Shown piece after piece: positions 18,132-26,296 of a stretch of 64,000 nt of DNA. Numbering within the stretch: the stretch's first letter is position 1; every line of letters starts with the position of its first letter. The stretch is from assembly GCF_048320135.1 (NCBI RefSeq), contig NZ_CP182947.1, positions 2,046,001 through 2,110,000 on the forward strand, given 5' to 3'. The notes beneath the pieces were generated by a model, which did no database searches, was not told where the DNA came from, and saw only the letters and a list, made by a program, of their open reading frames with translations. This stretch comes from Ideonella_A sakaiensis_A. Lineage in GTDB: Bacteria > Pseudomonadota > Gammaproteobacteria > Burkholderiales > Burkholderiaceae_C. The translations under genes and the position numbers were made by a program.

Positions 18132-18880
18132 CGGCGCAGACCGCGATAGCCGATCCGGCCGCGCTTGCCGCGCCGATCGGCCGCCTCTGGGTCTATCTCG
18201 GCACGACGCCGCTGCTGTGGCTGCTGCTGACGGTCGGCGCCTATGCGCTGGCGGTTCGGCTGCAGCAGCGGCTGCGTGGCAGCCCGTTCGTCAATCCGGT
18301 GCTGATCGCAGTGCTGGTCGTCGTGGCGCTGCTGACGCTCAGCGACACGCCGTACGAGGTCTATTTTAACGGCGCGCAGTTTGTCCACTTCCTGCTCGGC
18401 ACCGCGACGGTGGCGCTGGCGATCCCGCTGCGCCGCCAATGGCCGGCGGTGCGCGCGGCATTGACGCCGCTGACGCTGGCATTGCTGGTCGGCAACATGG
18501 TCGGCGCGTTGAGCGCGATGTGGATGCTGAAGCTGTTCGGTGCGCCGTCCGAGCTGGTGTTGTCGATCGCGCCGAAGTCGGTCACCGCGCCGGTTGCGAT
18601 GGGCATTGCCGACAAGATCGGCGGCGTGCCCGAGCTGACCGCGGTGCTGGTCGTGCTGACCGGCATGCTCGGCGCGACGATGGCCACGCCGCTGCTGAAT
18701 GCGCTGCGCATCGACGATCCGGCGGCGCGCGGGCTGGCGGTCGGCATCGCGGCGCACGGCATCGGCACCGCGCGCGCGTTCCAGGTCAGTGAGGTCGCCG
18801 GCACCTTCGCCGGCATCGGCATGGCGGCGTCGACGATTGCCGCTTCGCTGCTGGTGCCGCTGGCGATCCGGCTGGTGTGA
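18128..18880 (+). CDS. lrgB: LrgB/CidB-family membrane protein
   Basis: 250 residues from ATG 18128. Many hydrophobic helices and the LrgB blocks NPVLIAVLVVVALL, FLLGTATVALAIPL, APKSVTAPVAMGIADKIGG and AAHGIGTARAF. Works with LrgA encoded by the overlapping upstream gene; together they probably form a transport complex for pyruvate or a similar small acid, based on homologues and on the adjacent pyruvate-type dehydrogenase genes. Confidence 0.9.
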   Translation: MTAQTAIADPAALAAPIGRLWVYLGTTPLLWLLLTVGAYALAVRLQQRLRGSPFVNPVLIAVLVVVALLTLSDTPYEVYFNGAQFVHFLLGTATVALAIPLRRQWPAVRAALTPLTLALLVGNMVGALSAMWMLKLFGAPSELVLSIAPKSVTAPVAMGIADKIGGVPELTAVLVVLTGMLGATMATPLLNALRIDDPAARGLAVGIAAHGIGTARAFQVSEVAGTFAGIGMAASTIAASLLVPLAIRLV

Positions 18881-18956
18881 CCGCTCAGCGTGCCATCACG
18901 TCGCGAACGAGCGCCGATCACTGAACGGCGCCCGCGGCATCTGCAGGAAGCAAGCA

Positions 18957-19928
18957 ATGGTCGACACCACACCCCGCCACCCCGTCCCGCCCGAGCAACC
19001 GGCCGACCCGCAGCGCCGCCGCGAACCCCTGCCGTGGCAATGCCCGAAGGCCACCAAGGACGATCCCGAAGCCCTGCGCCGCGTGCAGGCGATCATGGAG
19101 AGTGCGAGTTACCGGCCGGCCGACCAGGACATGGACTTCCTGCAGGACGACGAGTCACGCGGCATGCGGCTGCAACTCGACTTCTTCAAGGCCGAAGACC
19201 AGTTGCGAAACCATGGTGTCGAACGCACGGTGGTCATCTTCGGCAGCACCCGCACCTGGGAGCCGGCGGCCGCGCAGCGCCAGTTGCAGACGTGCCGCGA
19301 GGCCGCCGCGGCCAACCCGACCGACCCGGCATTGCAGGCCCGCGTCGCGAAGGCCCGCCGGATCGAGGCCAGGAGCCGTTATTACGAAACCAGCCGTGAA
19401 CTTGGCCGGCTGATCGCGAGTGCCGGAGATGGCCCGGCCGACAACCGGGTGATGGTGGCGACCGGGGGTGGGCCCGGCATCATGGAGGCGGCCAATCGGG
19501 GCGCATTCGACGTCGGCGCGGAATCGATCGGCCTGAACATCACGCTGCCGCACGAACAGTATCCGAATCCCTATGTCACGCCGGGACTGTGTTTCCGGTT
19601 CCGCTACTTTGCGATGCGCAAGCTGCATTTCGTCAAGCGGGCATGCGCGCTGGTGGCCTTCCCCGGCGGCTACGGCACGCTCGACGAACTGTTCGAGACG
19701 CTGACGCTGATCCAGACCCGCAAGATCAGCCCGGTACCGGTGGTGCTGGTCGGCGAAGGTTACTGGCGCCGGGCGATCGATATCGATTTTCTGGTCGAGG
19801 AAGGCGTCATCGAAGCCGAAGATCGCGAGTTGTTCTGGTACGCCGAAAGTGCTGCGCAGGCCTGGCAAGGCATCCTCGACTGGCACCGGGCAAACGGCAC
19901 GCCGCTGTTCCCGGCTGGCGGGATCTGA
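18957..19928 (+). CDS. LOG-family (lysine decarboxylase-like) Rossmann-fold protein
   Basis: 323 residues from ATG 18957 with AGGAAG upstream; the frame also stays open through the lrgB gene but without start support. Contains the family pair GGGPGIMEAANRGA and AFPGGYGTLDELFE, which in LOG enzymes binds the nucleotide and supplies the catalytic Arg/Glu for removing ribose phosphate from cytokinin nucleotides or AMP. It has an N-terminal extension of ~100 residues before the fold, as in the larger YgdH-like members, so it is more likely a nucleotide 5'-monophosphate nucleosidase than a cytokinin enzyme. Confidence 0.8.
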   Translation: MVDTTPRHPVPPEQPADPQRRREPLPWQCPKATKDDPEALRRVQAIMESASYRPADQDMDFLQDDESRGMRLQLDFFKAEDQLRNHGVERTVVIFGSTRTWEPAAAQRQLQTCREAAAANPTDPALQARVAKARRIEARSRYYETSRELGRLIASAGDGPADNRVMVATGGGPGIMEAANRGAFDVGAESIGLNITLPHEQYPNPYVTPGLCFRFRYFAMRKLHFVKRACALVAFPGGYGTLDELFETLTLIQTRKISPVPVVLVGEGYWRRAIDIDFLVEEGVIEAEDRELFWYAESAAQAWQGILDWHRANGTPLFPAGGI

Positions 19929-19960
19929 CGCGGCGCGAGCGGCACTGGCCGTTGCCGGCG

Positions 19961-20605
19961 CTAGCGCCCTGGATCGACCGCCTGCCCGCGCATCAGCCGC
20001 GCCGCCGGGCTGTCCGGCCAGACCAGCACCGCGCCGTCACTGAGCCGCTGGCGGCCGAAGACCAGCCAGGCATCGTCGACCGAACCGATGAATTCGTCGA
20101 CGATGAAATGCGCCGGATCCTGCTGCGCGAGGTCGGCCCAGCTGATGCCGGCATCGAAGCGGCCATCGCGCAGACCGTCGGCGACTGCGCTGACGCTGGC
20201 GACGCTGATCGTCTGCGCCCAGCGTCCCGTATCCACATAGCCGCGCGTCGGCTCCATCAGCGCCAGTGCACACGGCTGCGCGGCGGCGCGACGGCGGACG
20301 ACGGCGAGGTCGCGGCTTTTCGAGATGAAGCTGTCGACGAGGTACAGGCCTTGCCGGTACAAGGCGACAGTCGATGCCGCCTGCGGATGGACGGCACACA
20401 ACACCAGATGGTCGGCCCGGCCGGCGATCACATCGGCAGCGCCCTGCCCGATGTCGTCGACGAGGTCGATGCGGGCTGCCGCGCCAAGGCCGAGCGCATC
20501 GATATAACGCCGGGTCGCGTATTCGTGGTTGCTGCCCTGCGGACCCCAGGTGAGGAAGGTGATCACGGGAATCGAATACGGCACGGTTTTCATGGCCGCC
20601 AACAT
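19961..20605 (-). CDS. BacA/prephenate-dehydratase-fold protein
   Basis: 214 residues (a second in-frame ATG at 20593 gives 210; neither has a strong ribosome site). The start TFLTWGPQGSNHEYATRRYI aligns by eye with the TLGPxGTxSExAA opening of prephenate dehydratase and of BacA-type prephenate decarboxylases, and later blocks (LVDSFISKSRDLAVVRR, SVASVSAVADGLRDGRFDAG, SVDDAWLVFGRQ) follow the BacA order. No ACT domain is present. It could also be an unrelated periplasmic-binding-fold protein; there is no signal peptide. Stands alone, convergent with the LOG gene and downstream of the cyanophycinase remnant. Confidence 0.55.
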   Translation of the reverse strand: MLAAMKTVPYSIPVITFLTWGPQGSNHEYATRRYIDALGLGAAARIDLVDDIGQGAADVIAGRADHLVLCAVHPQAASTVALYRQGLYLVDSFISKSRDLAVVRRRAAAQPCALALMEPTRGYVDTGRWAQTISVASVSAVADGLRDGRFDAGISWADLAQQDPAHFIVDEFIGSVDDAWLVFGRQRLSDGAVLVWPDSPAARLMRGQAVDPGR

Positions 20606-20670
20606 GTCGATGACAGCCGGCGGTTTGCCGTGCAGTCTAAGGCGGCCCGGGCGCAGCGGTGTGGCTCAGC

Positions 20671-21390
20671 TCAATACGGTGACGAAGTCAGCGTGCCCGA
20701 GATCGCATCAACAAAGGCGGGCTCGACACCGCTCCACTGCGTCAGGTTGAAAACCTTTGCCGAATCGGCCAGCTTGCGGATCTCGACGGTTTTCATCGTC
20801 AGCGGCTTGCGCGACGCGCAGGTCGTCGGCGGGCTCAGCGGCCGCACGAACCAGACCGCGCTTTCGGTCAACGTCGATGGATTCGTGACGCGGCGCGCAA
20901 AAACATCGCTGGTGGCACTGCCTTCGACGAGCAGTGCGGCCTCGACGCCGACACCGATCGCGCGCGCCGTGCCGCTGCTGCTGTCACCGGCGGTGAGGAT
21001 GCCGCCGGAGCAGCCGAAGCCGCTGCCCGGCTTGACCAGTCGGGCGGCAAACGCGATCAGCCGGCCCATGCGGTCGCGGGTATCGAGGTGCGAGTCGAGG
21101 ATGGTGTTGGCCAGCGCCGGTGGCGTGAGGAAGCCGCCGGTCAACGCCAGCGGATTCGGATCGAAGCTCATGTATTTGTTGAACGGATCGCCGAGCGCCT
21201 GCGCGGACGTCACCGAACCGTTCAGCGCCGCGAAGTCGAACTGGCCGAGCACCGCCAGGCCGGCGCTGGTGCCGCCGACCGGCGCATGGCGGGCCATCAG
21301 GCCGCGCAGTGTCGCATCGAGCTGGGTGCCTTTCCAGTAGCGGATGTAGTCGCTCTGGTCGCCGCCGGCGATGAATACCGCATCGGCGCG
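20671..21390 (-). pseudogene. 5'-truncated cyanophycinase-like S51 peptidase fragment
   Basis: The reading frame shows DAVFIAGGDQSDYIRYWKGT, GGTSAGLAVLG (nucleophile-elbow Ser of S51 peptidases) and DSHLDTRDRMGRL, all in the order of cyanophycinase-type proteins, then a C-terminal domain to the stop at 20671. Upstream of DAVFIAGGD the frame meets TGA at 21402-21400, exactly in the last codons of the LysR gene (stop 21394-21392). The N-terminal ~100 residues expected for the family are missing. The only ATG in frame (21297) lies inside the fold, after the GGD strand. I conclude that a deletion or insertion joined the LysR 3' end to this fragment. Confidence 0.7.
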
Positions 21391-21391
21391 G

Positions 21392-22303
21392 CTATTCCTT
21401 CAGCAGATCCCGCGGGTTCAGGCGGGCCAGCGCGCAGGCGCGCACATGCTGCACATAACTCTTGGTCAGCAGCGCCGGGCGTTTCTGCGCCGGCACCAGC
21501 ACCGTGAAGGCGAGCCGCAGCACCGGCTCGAACGGGATGAAGCGGATGCCCTGGCCCTGGTATTCGGCTGCGGTGATCGCATCGACCAGTGCGACCGCCT
21601 CGCCGGCCTCGACAAAACTGCACAGGCCTTGCGAGACCTGCGTCTCGAAGCGCATCACGCGGCGCACGCCGTGCGCGGCAAACAGGCCGTCGATGTGCAA
21701 GCGGCTTTCGATCAGCCGCGGGAACGATGCAAACTGCTCGCCCTTCAGGTCGGTCGGCACGATCACGCTGTTGGCGGCCAGCCGATGCGCCACCGGCACG
21801 GCACAGACCATCCGGGTCGCGACCAGAGGCTCGGCGTGTGCACTCGGCGTATCGATGTCGAGGATCGCAAAGCCGACATCGCAGCGCTGGCCGACCGCCA
21901 TGTCGACGATGTCCTGTGATGCGTACGACATCACGGTGATCTCGGTCTGCGGCCGCTGCTGCATGAATTGCGCAGTCACACGCGGCAAAAACGATAGCGC
22001 CAGCGCAGGCGCCGCAACGACCTGCAGTACGCCGCGTTGCAGATGGCGGATCTCGTTGGCCGAACGGGCAATCCGCTCGACGCCGATCAGCGACTGCTGC
22101 ACCTCCTCGAACAGCGTCTGCGCCTCCGGCGTCGGATTGAGGCGGCCGCGCACCCGTTCGAACAACATGAAGCCGACGCTGTCCTCGAGGTCGGCGATCA
22201 GCCGCGACGCCGCCGGCTGCGAGATGCTGAGCATCTCCGCGGCACGGGTCACGGTCTGGCAAATCATCAGCGCACGGAACGCTTCGAGCTGGCGGAGGCG
22301 CAT
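21392..22303 (-). CDS. LysR-family regulator, divergent from the ABC/amine-oxidase operon
   Basis: 303 residues from ATG 22303 (MRLRQLEAFRALM); an upstream TTG would add six residues. The N-terminal winged helix (QTVTRAAEMLSISQPAASRLIADLE) and the periplasmic-binding-like effector domain (VAAPALALSFLPRV..., GQRCDVGFAILD) are complete. It resembles NocR/OccR-type regulators of opine or amino-acid oxidation in layout. It is transcribed away from the ABC transporter operon across a 195-bp region holding inverted half-sites, so it probably controls that operon and itself. Confidence 0.85.
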   Translation of the reverse strand: MRLRQLEAFRALMICQTVTRAAEMLSISQPAASRLIADLEDSVGFMLFERVRGRLNPTPEAQTLFEEVQQSLIGVERIARSANEIRHLQRGVLQVVAAPALALSFLPRVTAQFMQQRPQTEITVMSYASQDIVDMAVGQRCDVGFAILDIDTPSAHAEPLVATRMVCAVPVAHRLAANSVIVPTDLKGEQFASFPRLIESRLHIDGLFAAHGVRRVMRFETQVSQGLCSFVEAGEAVALVDAITAAEYQGQGIRFIPFEPVLRLAFTVLVPAQKRPALLTKSYVQHVRACALARLNPRDLLKE

Positions 22304-22316
22304 GCCGAAGTCTATG

Positions 22317-22428
22317 TGCAAATGTTATGGACGAACAAGAAACTTGTATTTAACAGCACGGCAGTTCTTCCCTAGACTCGACTTTGCGCTGGGAAAACAC
22401 TTCAACCGGTGGCAAAAAAGTCCATAAC
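22317..22428. promoter_or_regulatory. Inverted GTTATGGAC/GTCCATAAC half-sites between LysR and the ABC operon
   Basis: GTTATGGAC at 22324-22332 is repeated in exact inverted form as GTCCATAAC at 22420-22428. On the outer side each copy is also followed by a TGC triplet (22317-22319; complement at 22435-22437). The left copy begins 14 nt before the LysR ATG. The right copy lies ~70 nt before the binding-protein ATG. The stretch is AT-rich compared with its surroundings. These are plausible binding sites for the divergent LysR protein; looping between them is possible. Confidence 0.5.
22350..22378 (+). promoter_or_regulatory. Sigma70-type promoter of the ABC/amine-oxidase operon
   Basis: TTAACA (22350-22355) and TAGACT (22373-22378) separated by 17 bp, on the plus strand, between the two inverted half-sites. 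A start near 22385 would give a leader of ~115 nt before ATG 22499. Confidence 0.45.
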
Positions 22429-22498
22429 CTTTAGGCATCATATTCGGGAAAACCCGAACCAATCTGGTGCAAACCGCCCCAAATCAAGGAGTCTCTGC

Positions 22499-23527
22499 AT
22501 GAAACCGATCCGCCTCGCCGTCGCCATTGCGGCAGCCGTCGCCGCCCAGACCGCCGTTGCCCAGCAGCCCACGCTGTACCTCGGCGCCTACGGCGGCTCG
22601 ACCGAGAAGCTGTTCAAGGAAAAGATCATTCCGGCGTTCGAAGCCAAACACGGCGTGAAGATCGTCTACGTCGCCGGCAACTCGACCGATACGCTGGCCA
22701 AGCTGCAGGCGCAGAAGAGCAAGCAGGAACTCGACCTCGTGCTGCTCGACGACGGCCCGATGCAGCAGGCGGTGCAGTTCGGCTTCTGTGACAACGTGAA
22801 GCCCGAAACGACGAAGGACCTCTATCCGCTCGCCAAGCTGAACGACAAGTCGGTCGGCGTCGGCGTCGTCGCGACCGGCCTGGCCTACAACACCGAAGCC
22901 TTCAAGAAGGCCGGCCTGCCGAAGCCGACGTCGTGGGAAGCACTGACCGACAAGACCTTCAAGCAGAAGATCGCGATCCCGCCGATCTCGAATACCTACG
23001 GCCTGCATTCGCTGCTGATGTTCGCGAAGCTGCGCAACGGCAGCGCAACCGCAATCGACCCGGGCTTCAATGCGCTGAAATCCGAAGTCGGCCCGAACGT
23101 GCTGGCCTGGGAGCCGTCGTCCGGCAAGATGACCGAGCTGTTCCAGAACGGCGACGTGACGCTGGCCGTCTGGGGCAGCGGCCGCGTCGAGGCGCTGAAG
23201 GACACCGGTTTTCCGATCGAGTTCGTCTATCCGAAGGAAGGCGCGCTGGCGCTGATGATCGCAGCCTGCCCGGTCGTGCAAAGCGACGTGCCGCAGCAAT
23301 CCCAGGCGCTGCTGCAGTACCTGCTGACGCCCGAGGTGCAGGTGATGCTGGCCGAGAACCAGGGCTGGGGCCCGGTCAACCGCAATACCAAGCTGGCGCC
23401 GGCGTCCGCCGCGAAGGTGCCTTATGGCGAAGCGCAGGTCGGCAAGCTGATCCCGACCGACTGGACCGTCGTCAACGAGAAGCGTGGCGAGTGGACGGCG
23501 CGCTGGAACCGCACCGTCGAGCGCTGA
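22499..23527 (+). CDS. Periplasmic solute-binding protein of a polyamine/opine-type ABC transporter
   Basis: 342 residues from ATG 22499 with AAGGAG nine nt upstream; signal peptide residues 1-~20 (MKPIRLAVAIAAAVAAQTAVA, cleavage after AVA). Mature protein begins QQPTLYLGAYGGSTEKLFKE and has the spermidine/putrescine-binding-protein (PotD-like, extracellular family 1) layout: DLVLLDDGPMQQAV, GLAYNTEAFKKAGLPKPTSW, LAVWGSGRVEAL, LLTPEVQVMLAENQGWGPVN. First gene of an operon whose later genes are FAD/2Fe-2S amine dehydrogenases, so the ligand is likely an amine, opine or amino-acid derivative. Confidence 0.85.
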   Translation: MKPIRLAVAIAAAVAAQTAVAQQPTLYLGAYGGSTEKLFKEKIIPAFEAKHGVKIVYVAGNSTDTLAKLQAQKSKQELDLVLLDDGPMQQAVQFGFCDNVKPETTKDLYPLAKLNDKSVGVGVVATGLAYNTEAFKKAGLPKPTSWEALTDKTFKQKIAIPPISNTYGLHSLLMFAKLRNGSATAIDPGFNALKSEVGPNVLAWEPSSGKMTELFQNGDVTLAVWGSGRVEALKDTGFPIEFVYPKEGALALMIAACPVVQSDVPQQSQALLQYLLTPEVQVMLAENQGWGPVNRNTKLAPASAAKVPYGEAQVGKLIPTDWTVVNEKRGEWTARWNRTVER

Positions 23528-23545
23528 GATAGAGGGGCCACTGTC

Positions 23546-24613
23546 ATGTCTTTTCTGCAACTGAACGATCTCGCCAAGCACTTTGGCGATTTCACCGCGG
23601 TCGACGGCCTCTCGCTGTCGGTCGAAAAGGGTGAATTCCTGTCATTGCTGGGCCCGTCGGGTTGCGGCAAGACGACGACACTGCAGATGGTTGCAGGTTT
23701 CGTCGAGCCGAGCCGGGGCCGCATCGTCTGCGATGGCAAGGACATCACGCAGTTGCGTCCGGAAAAGCGCGGAATGGGCGTCGTCTTCCAGAGCTACGCG
23801 CTGTTCCCGCACATGACGGTGGCCGACAACCTCGGCTTCGGCCTCGAGATGCGCGGCGTGCCGCGCGCCGAACGCAAGCGCCGGGTCGGCGAGACGCTCG
23901 ACCTGGTGCGCCTGACCGGGCTTGGTGACCGTTATCCGAAGGCCTTGTCGGGCGGCCAGCGCCAGCGTGTTGCGCTGGCCCGTGCGCTGGCAATCCGGCC
24001 CGAGGTGCTGCTGCTCGACGAGCCGATGTCCAACCTCGACGCCAAGCTGCGCGAGGAGATGCACATCGAACTTCGCGCGATCCAGCGCCAGCTCGGCATC
24101 ACGACGATCCTGGTCACCCACGACCAGGTCGAGGCGATGACGATGAGCGACCGCGTCGCGGTGATGTACGGCGGGCGCATCGTGCAGCTCGACACGCCGT
24201 TCGAGGCCTACGAACGGCCGCAATCGGCATTCGCATCGACCTTCCTCGGCCGGACCAATACGGTGCCCGGCACCGTGGTCAAGGCCAATGGCCGCTGCTG
24301 CGAAGTCGATCTGGCAGGCGTGCGGATGAATGTCCCGCACCTGGGCAAGTCCTACGACGGCAAGGTCGACATCTATCTGCGGCCCGAACGCATCCGCGTC
24401 GTCGAGCCGGGCAGCGGCATTGCCGGACAGGTCGCGAACCGCGTCTTCCTCGGCAACCACTGGATGCTCGAGGTCGACAGCGTGCTCGGCCGGCTGCGTG
24501 TCAGCCAGCCGAACGGCGGCACCGTGCCGCCGGCGGAGGGCACGGCCGTCGGCCTGACCTGGGCCGACGACGACGTGCGGCTGCTGCACACGGAGGCTCC
24601 TCATGGCCGCTGA
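23546..24613 (+). CDS. ABC transporter ATPase, PotA/CysA-like
   Basis: 355 residues. Walker A GPSGCGKTTT, Q-loop VFQSYALFPHMTV, signature LSGGQRQRVALARAL, Walker B VLLLDEPMSNLD and switch His in LVTHDQVEA are all intact. The C-terminal ~110 residues form the TOBE regulatory domain (DIYLRPERIRVV). It powers uptake through the two permeases encoded next; its stop overlaps the first permease start by 11 bp. Confidence 0.95.
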   Translation: MSFLQLNDLAKHFGDFTAVDGLSLSVEKGEFLSLLGPSGCGKTTTLQMVAGFVEPSRGRIVCDGKDITQLRPEKRGMGVVFQSYALFPHMTVADNLGFGLEMRGVPRAERKRRVGETLDLVRLTGLGDRYPKALSGGQRQRVALARALAIRPEVLLLDEPMSNLDAKLREEMHIELRAIQRQLGITTILVTHDQVEAMTMSDRVAVMYGGRIVQLDTPFEAYERPQSAFASTFLGRTNTVPGTVVKANGRCCEVDLAGVRMNVPHLGKSYDGKVDIYLRPERIRVVEPGSGIAGQVANRVFLGNHWMLEVDSVLGRLRVSQPNGGTVPPAEGTAVGLTWADDDVRLLHTEAPHGR

Positions 24614-25484
24614 TGCCTTGAAGCCGCGCAGCACGGCCGCTGCGCCGTGGCTGATGTCGGCACCGGCGCTGCTGCTCTTTCTGGGGCTGCTGCTGGTGCC
24701 GCTGACGATGACCGGCCTGCTGTCGTTCAACGCCTTCGACGGCAGCCGAGGCGTGCTGCCCGAGTACACGCTGGCCAACTATGCCGACGTGCTCGGCGAC
24801 GAGTATTACCACGAGATCTTTCTGCGCACCGGTGGCATGGCGCTCGCCGTCACCTTCCTCTGCGTATTGTTCGGTGTGCCGGAGACGCTGATCCTGGCGC
24901 GCATGCGCAGCCCGTGGCGCTCGCTGTTCCTGGTCGTGATCCTCGGCCCGCTGCTGATCTCGGTGGTCGTTCGCACGCTCGGCTGGGCGATCCTGATGGG
25001 CAACAACGGGCTGATCAACGAGGCGCTGCTCGCGCTCGGCCTTGCCGATTCGCCGGTCAAGATGCTGTTCACGATGACCGGCGTCGTGATCGCGCTGACC
25101 CACGTGCTGATGCCGTTCATGGTGATCTCGGTCTGGGCCGCGCTGCTGAAGCTCGACCCGCAGATCGAGAATGCCGGCCTGTCGCTCGGCGCCAAGCCAC
25201 TGACGGTATTCCGCCGCGTGATCCTGCCGCAGATCGTGCCCGGCGTGCTGTCGGGTTCGATCATCGTCTTTGCGCTCGCCGCATCGGCCTTCGCAACGCC
25301 GTCGATCCTCGGCGGGCGCCGCCTGAAGGTCGTCGCGACCACTGCCTACGACGAATTCCTCAGCACGCTGAACTGGCCGCTCGGCGCGACCATCGCGGTG
25401 CTGCTGCTGATCGCCAACGTCGTGATCATCCTCGGCTGCAACCGGCTGATCGAGCGCCGTTATTCCGCGGTCTTCGACCGCTGA
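24603..25484 (+). CDS. ABC transporter permease, PotB-like
   Basis: 293 residues, six membrane helices and the cytoplasmic EAA loop (LSLGAKPLTVFRRVILPQIVPG) that docks on the ATPase. Overlaps the ATPase gene by 11 bp and is followed after 13 nt by the second permease. Confidence 0.93.
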   Translation: MAADALKPRSTAAAPWLMSAPALLLFLGLLLVPLTMTGLLSFNAFDGSRGVLPEYTLANYADVLGDEYYHEIFLRTGGMALAVTFLCVLFGVPETLILARMRSPWRSLFLVVILGPLLISVVVRTLGWAILMGNNGLINEALLALGLADSPVKMLFTMTGVVIALTHVLMPFMVISVWAALLKLDPQIENAGLSLGAKPLTVFRRVILPQIVPGVLSGSIIVFALAASAFATPSILGGRRLKVVATTAYDEFLSTLNWPLGATIAVLLLIANVVIILGCNRLIERRYSAVFDR

Positions 25485-25497
25485 CAGGAGAACCATC

Positions 25498-26292
25498 ATG
25501 AGAAAGAACGGCTGGCTCTCGCTGGTCTACCACGCCCTCTTCATCGGCTTCATCCTGGCGCCGCTGCTGGTCGTGATCGCGGTCTCGTTCACCAGCAAGG
25601 GCTATATCTCGATGCCCACCGAAGGTCTGTCGCTGCGCTGGTTCCGCGCCATCCTCGACGCGACCGAAATCGTCGACGCCTTCTGGCTGTCGTTGTGGCT
25701 GGGCCTCGCGTCGGCGACGATCGCGGTGGCGCTCGCGGTACCGGCCGCGCTGGCGATGGTGCGCCATCGTTTTGTCGGCCGCAATGCGCTGATGGCGTTT
25801 TTCCTGTCGCCGCTGATGATCCCGCACGTCGTGCTGGGTGTCGCCTTCCTGCGCTTTTTCTCGACGATGGGTTTTACCGGCTCGTTCGGCTGGCTGGCGA
25901 TGACCCACGTGATCGTCGTGATGCCGTACGCGTTGCGGCTGGTGCTGTCGGCAGCGACCGGGCTCGACCAGGATGCAGAACGCGCCGCGTTGTCGCTCGG
26001 TGCGAGCCGCTTCACCGCGTTCAGGCGCATCGTGTTGCCGCTGATCCTGCCGGGTGTTGCCGGCGGCTGGATGTTGTCGTTCATCCAGAGTTTCGACGAG
26101 CTGACGATGACGGTGTTCGTTGCGACACCGGGCACGACGACGCTGCCGGTTGCGATGTACAACCAGATCGCGCACACGATCGACCCGCTGGTCGCTTCGG
26201 TGTCGACGGTGCTGATCGTCGGCACGCTGATCCTGATGCTGATCCTCGATCGACTGGTCGGCCTCGACCGCGTGCTGGTCGGCAAGGGCTGA
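25498..26292 (+). CDS. ABC transporter permease, PotC-like
   Basis: 264 residues from ATG 25498 behind AGGAG. Six helices, EAA loop AALSLGASRFTAFRRIVLPLI and the PotC-type ending FDELTMTVFVATPGTTTLPVAMYNQI. Pairs with the preceding permease to form the membrane channel of the importer. A GTG-started oxidoreductase follows after 4 nt. Confidence 0.93.
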   Translation: MRKNGWLSLVYHALFIGFILAPLLVVIAVSFTSKGYISMPTEGLSLRWFRAILDATEIVDAFWLSLWLGLASATIAVALAVPAALAMVRHRFVGRNALMAFFLSPLMIPHVVLGVAFLRFFSTMGFTGSFGWLAMTHVIVVMPYALRLVLSAATGLDQDAERAALSLGASRFTAFRRIVLPLILPGVAGGWMLSFIQSFDELTMTVFVATPGTTTLPVAMYNQIAHTIDPLVASVSTVLIVGTLILMLILDRLVGLDRVLVGKG

Positions 26293-26296
26293 AACA

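Noticed and set aside
17781..18880. Holin/antiholin (phage lysis) module
   Set aside because: LrgA/LrgB are chromosomal membrane proteins; no phage genes are near and the dehydrogenase context suits pyruvate transport better.
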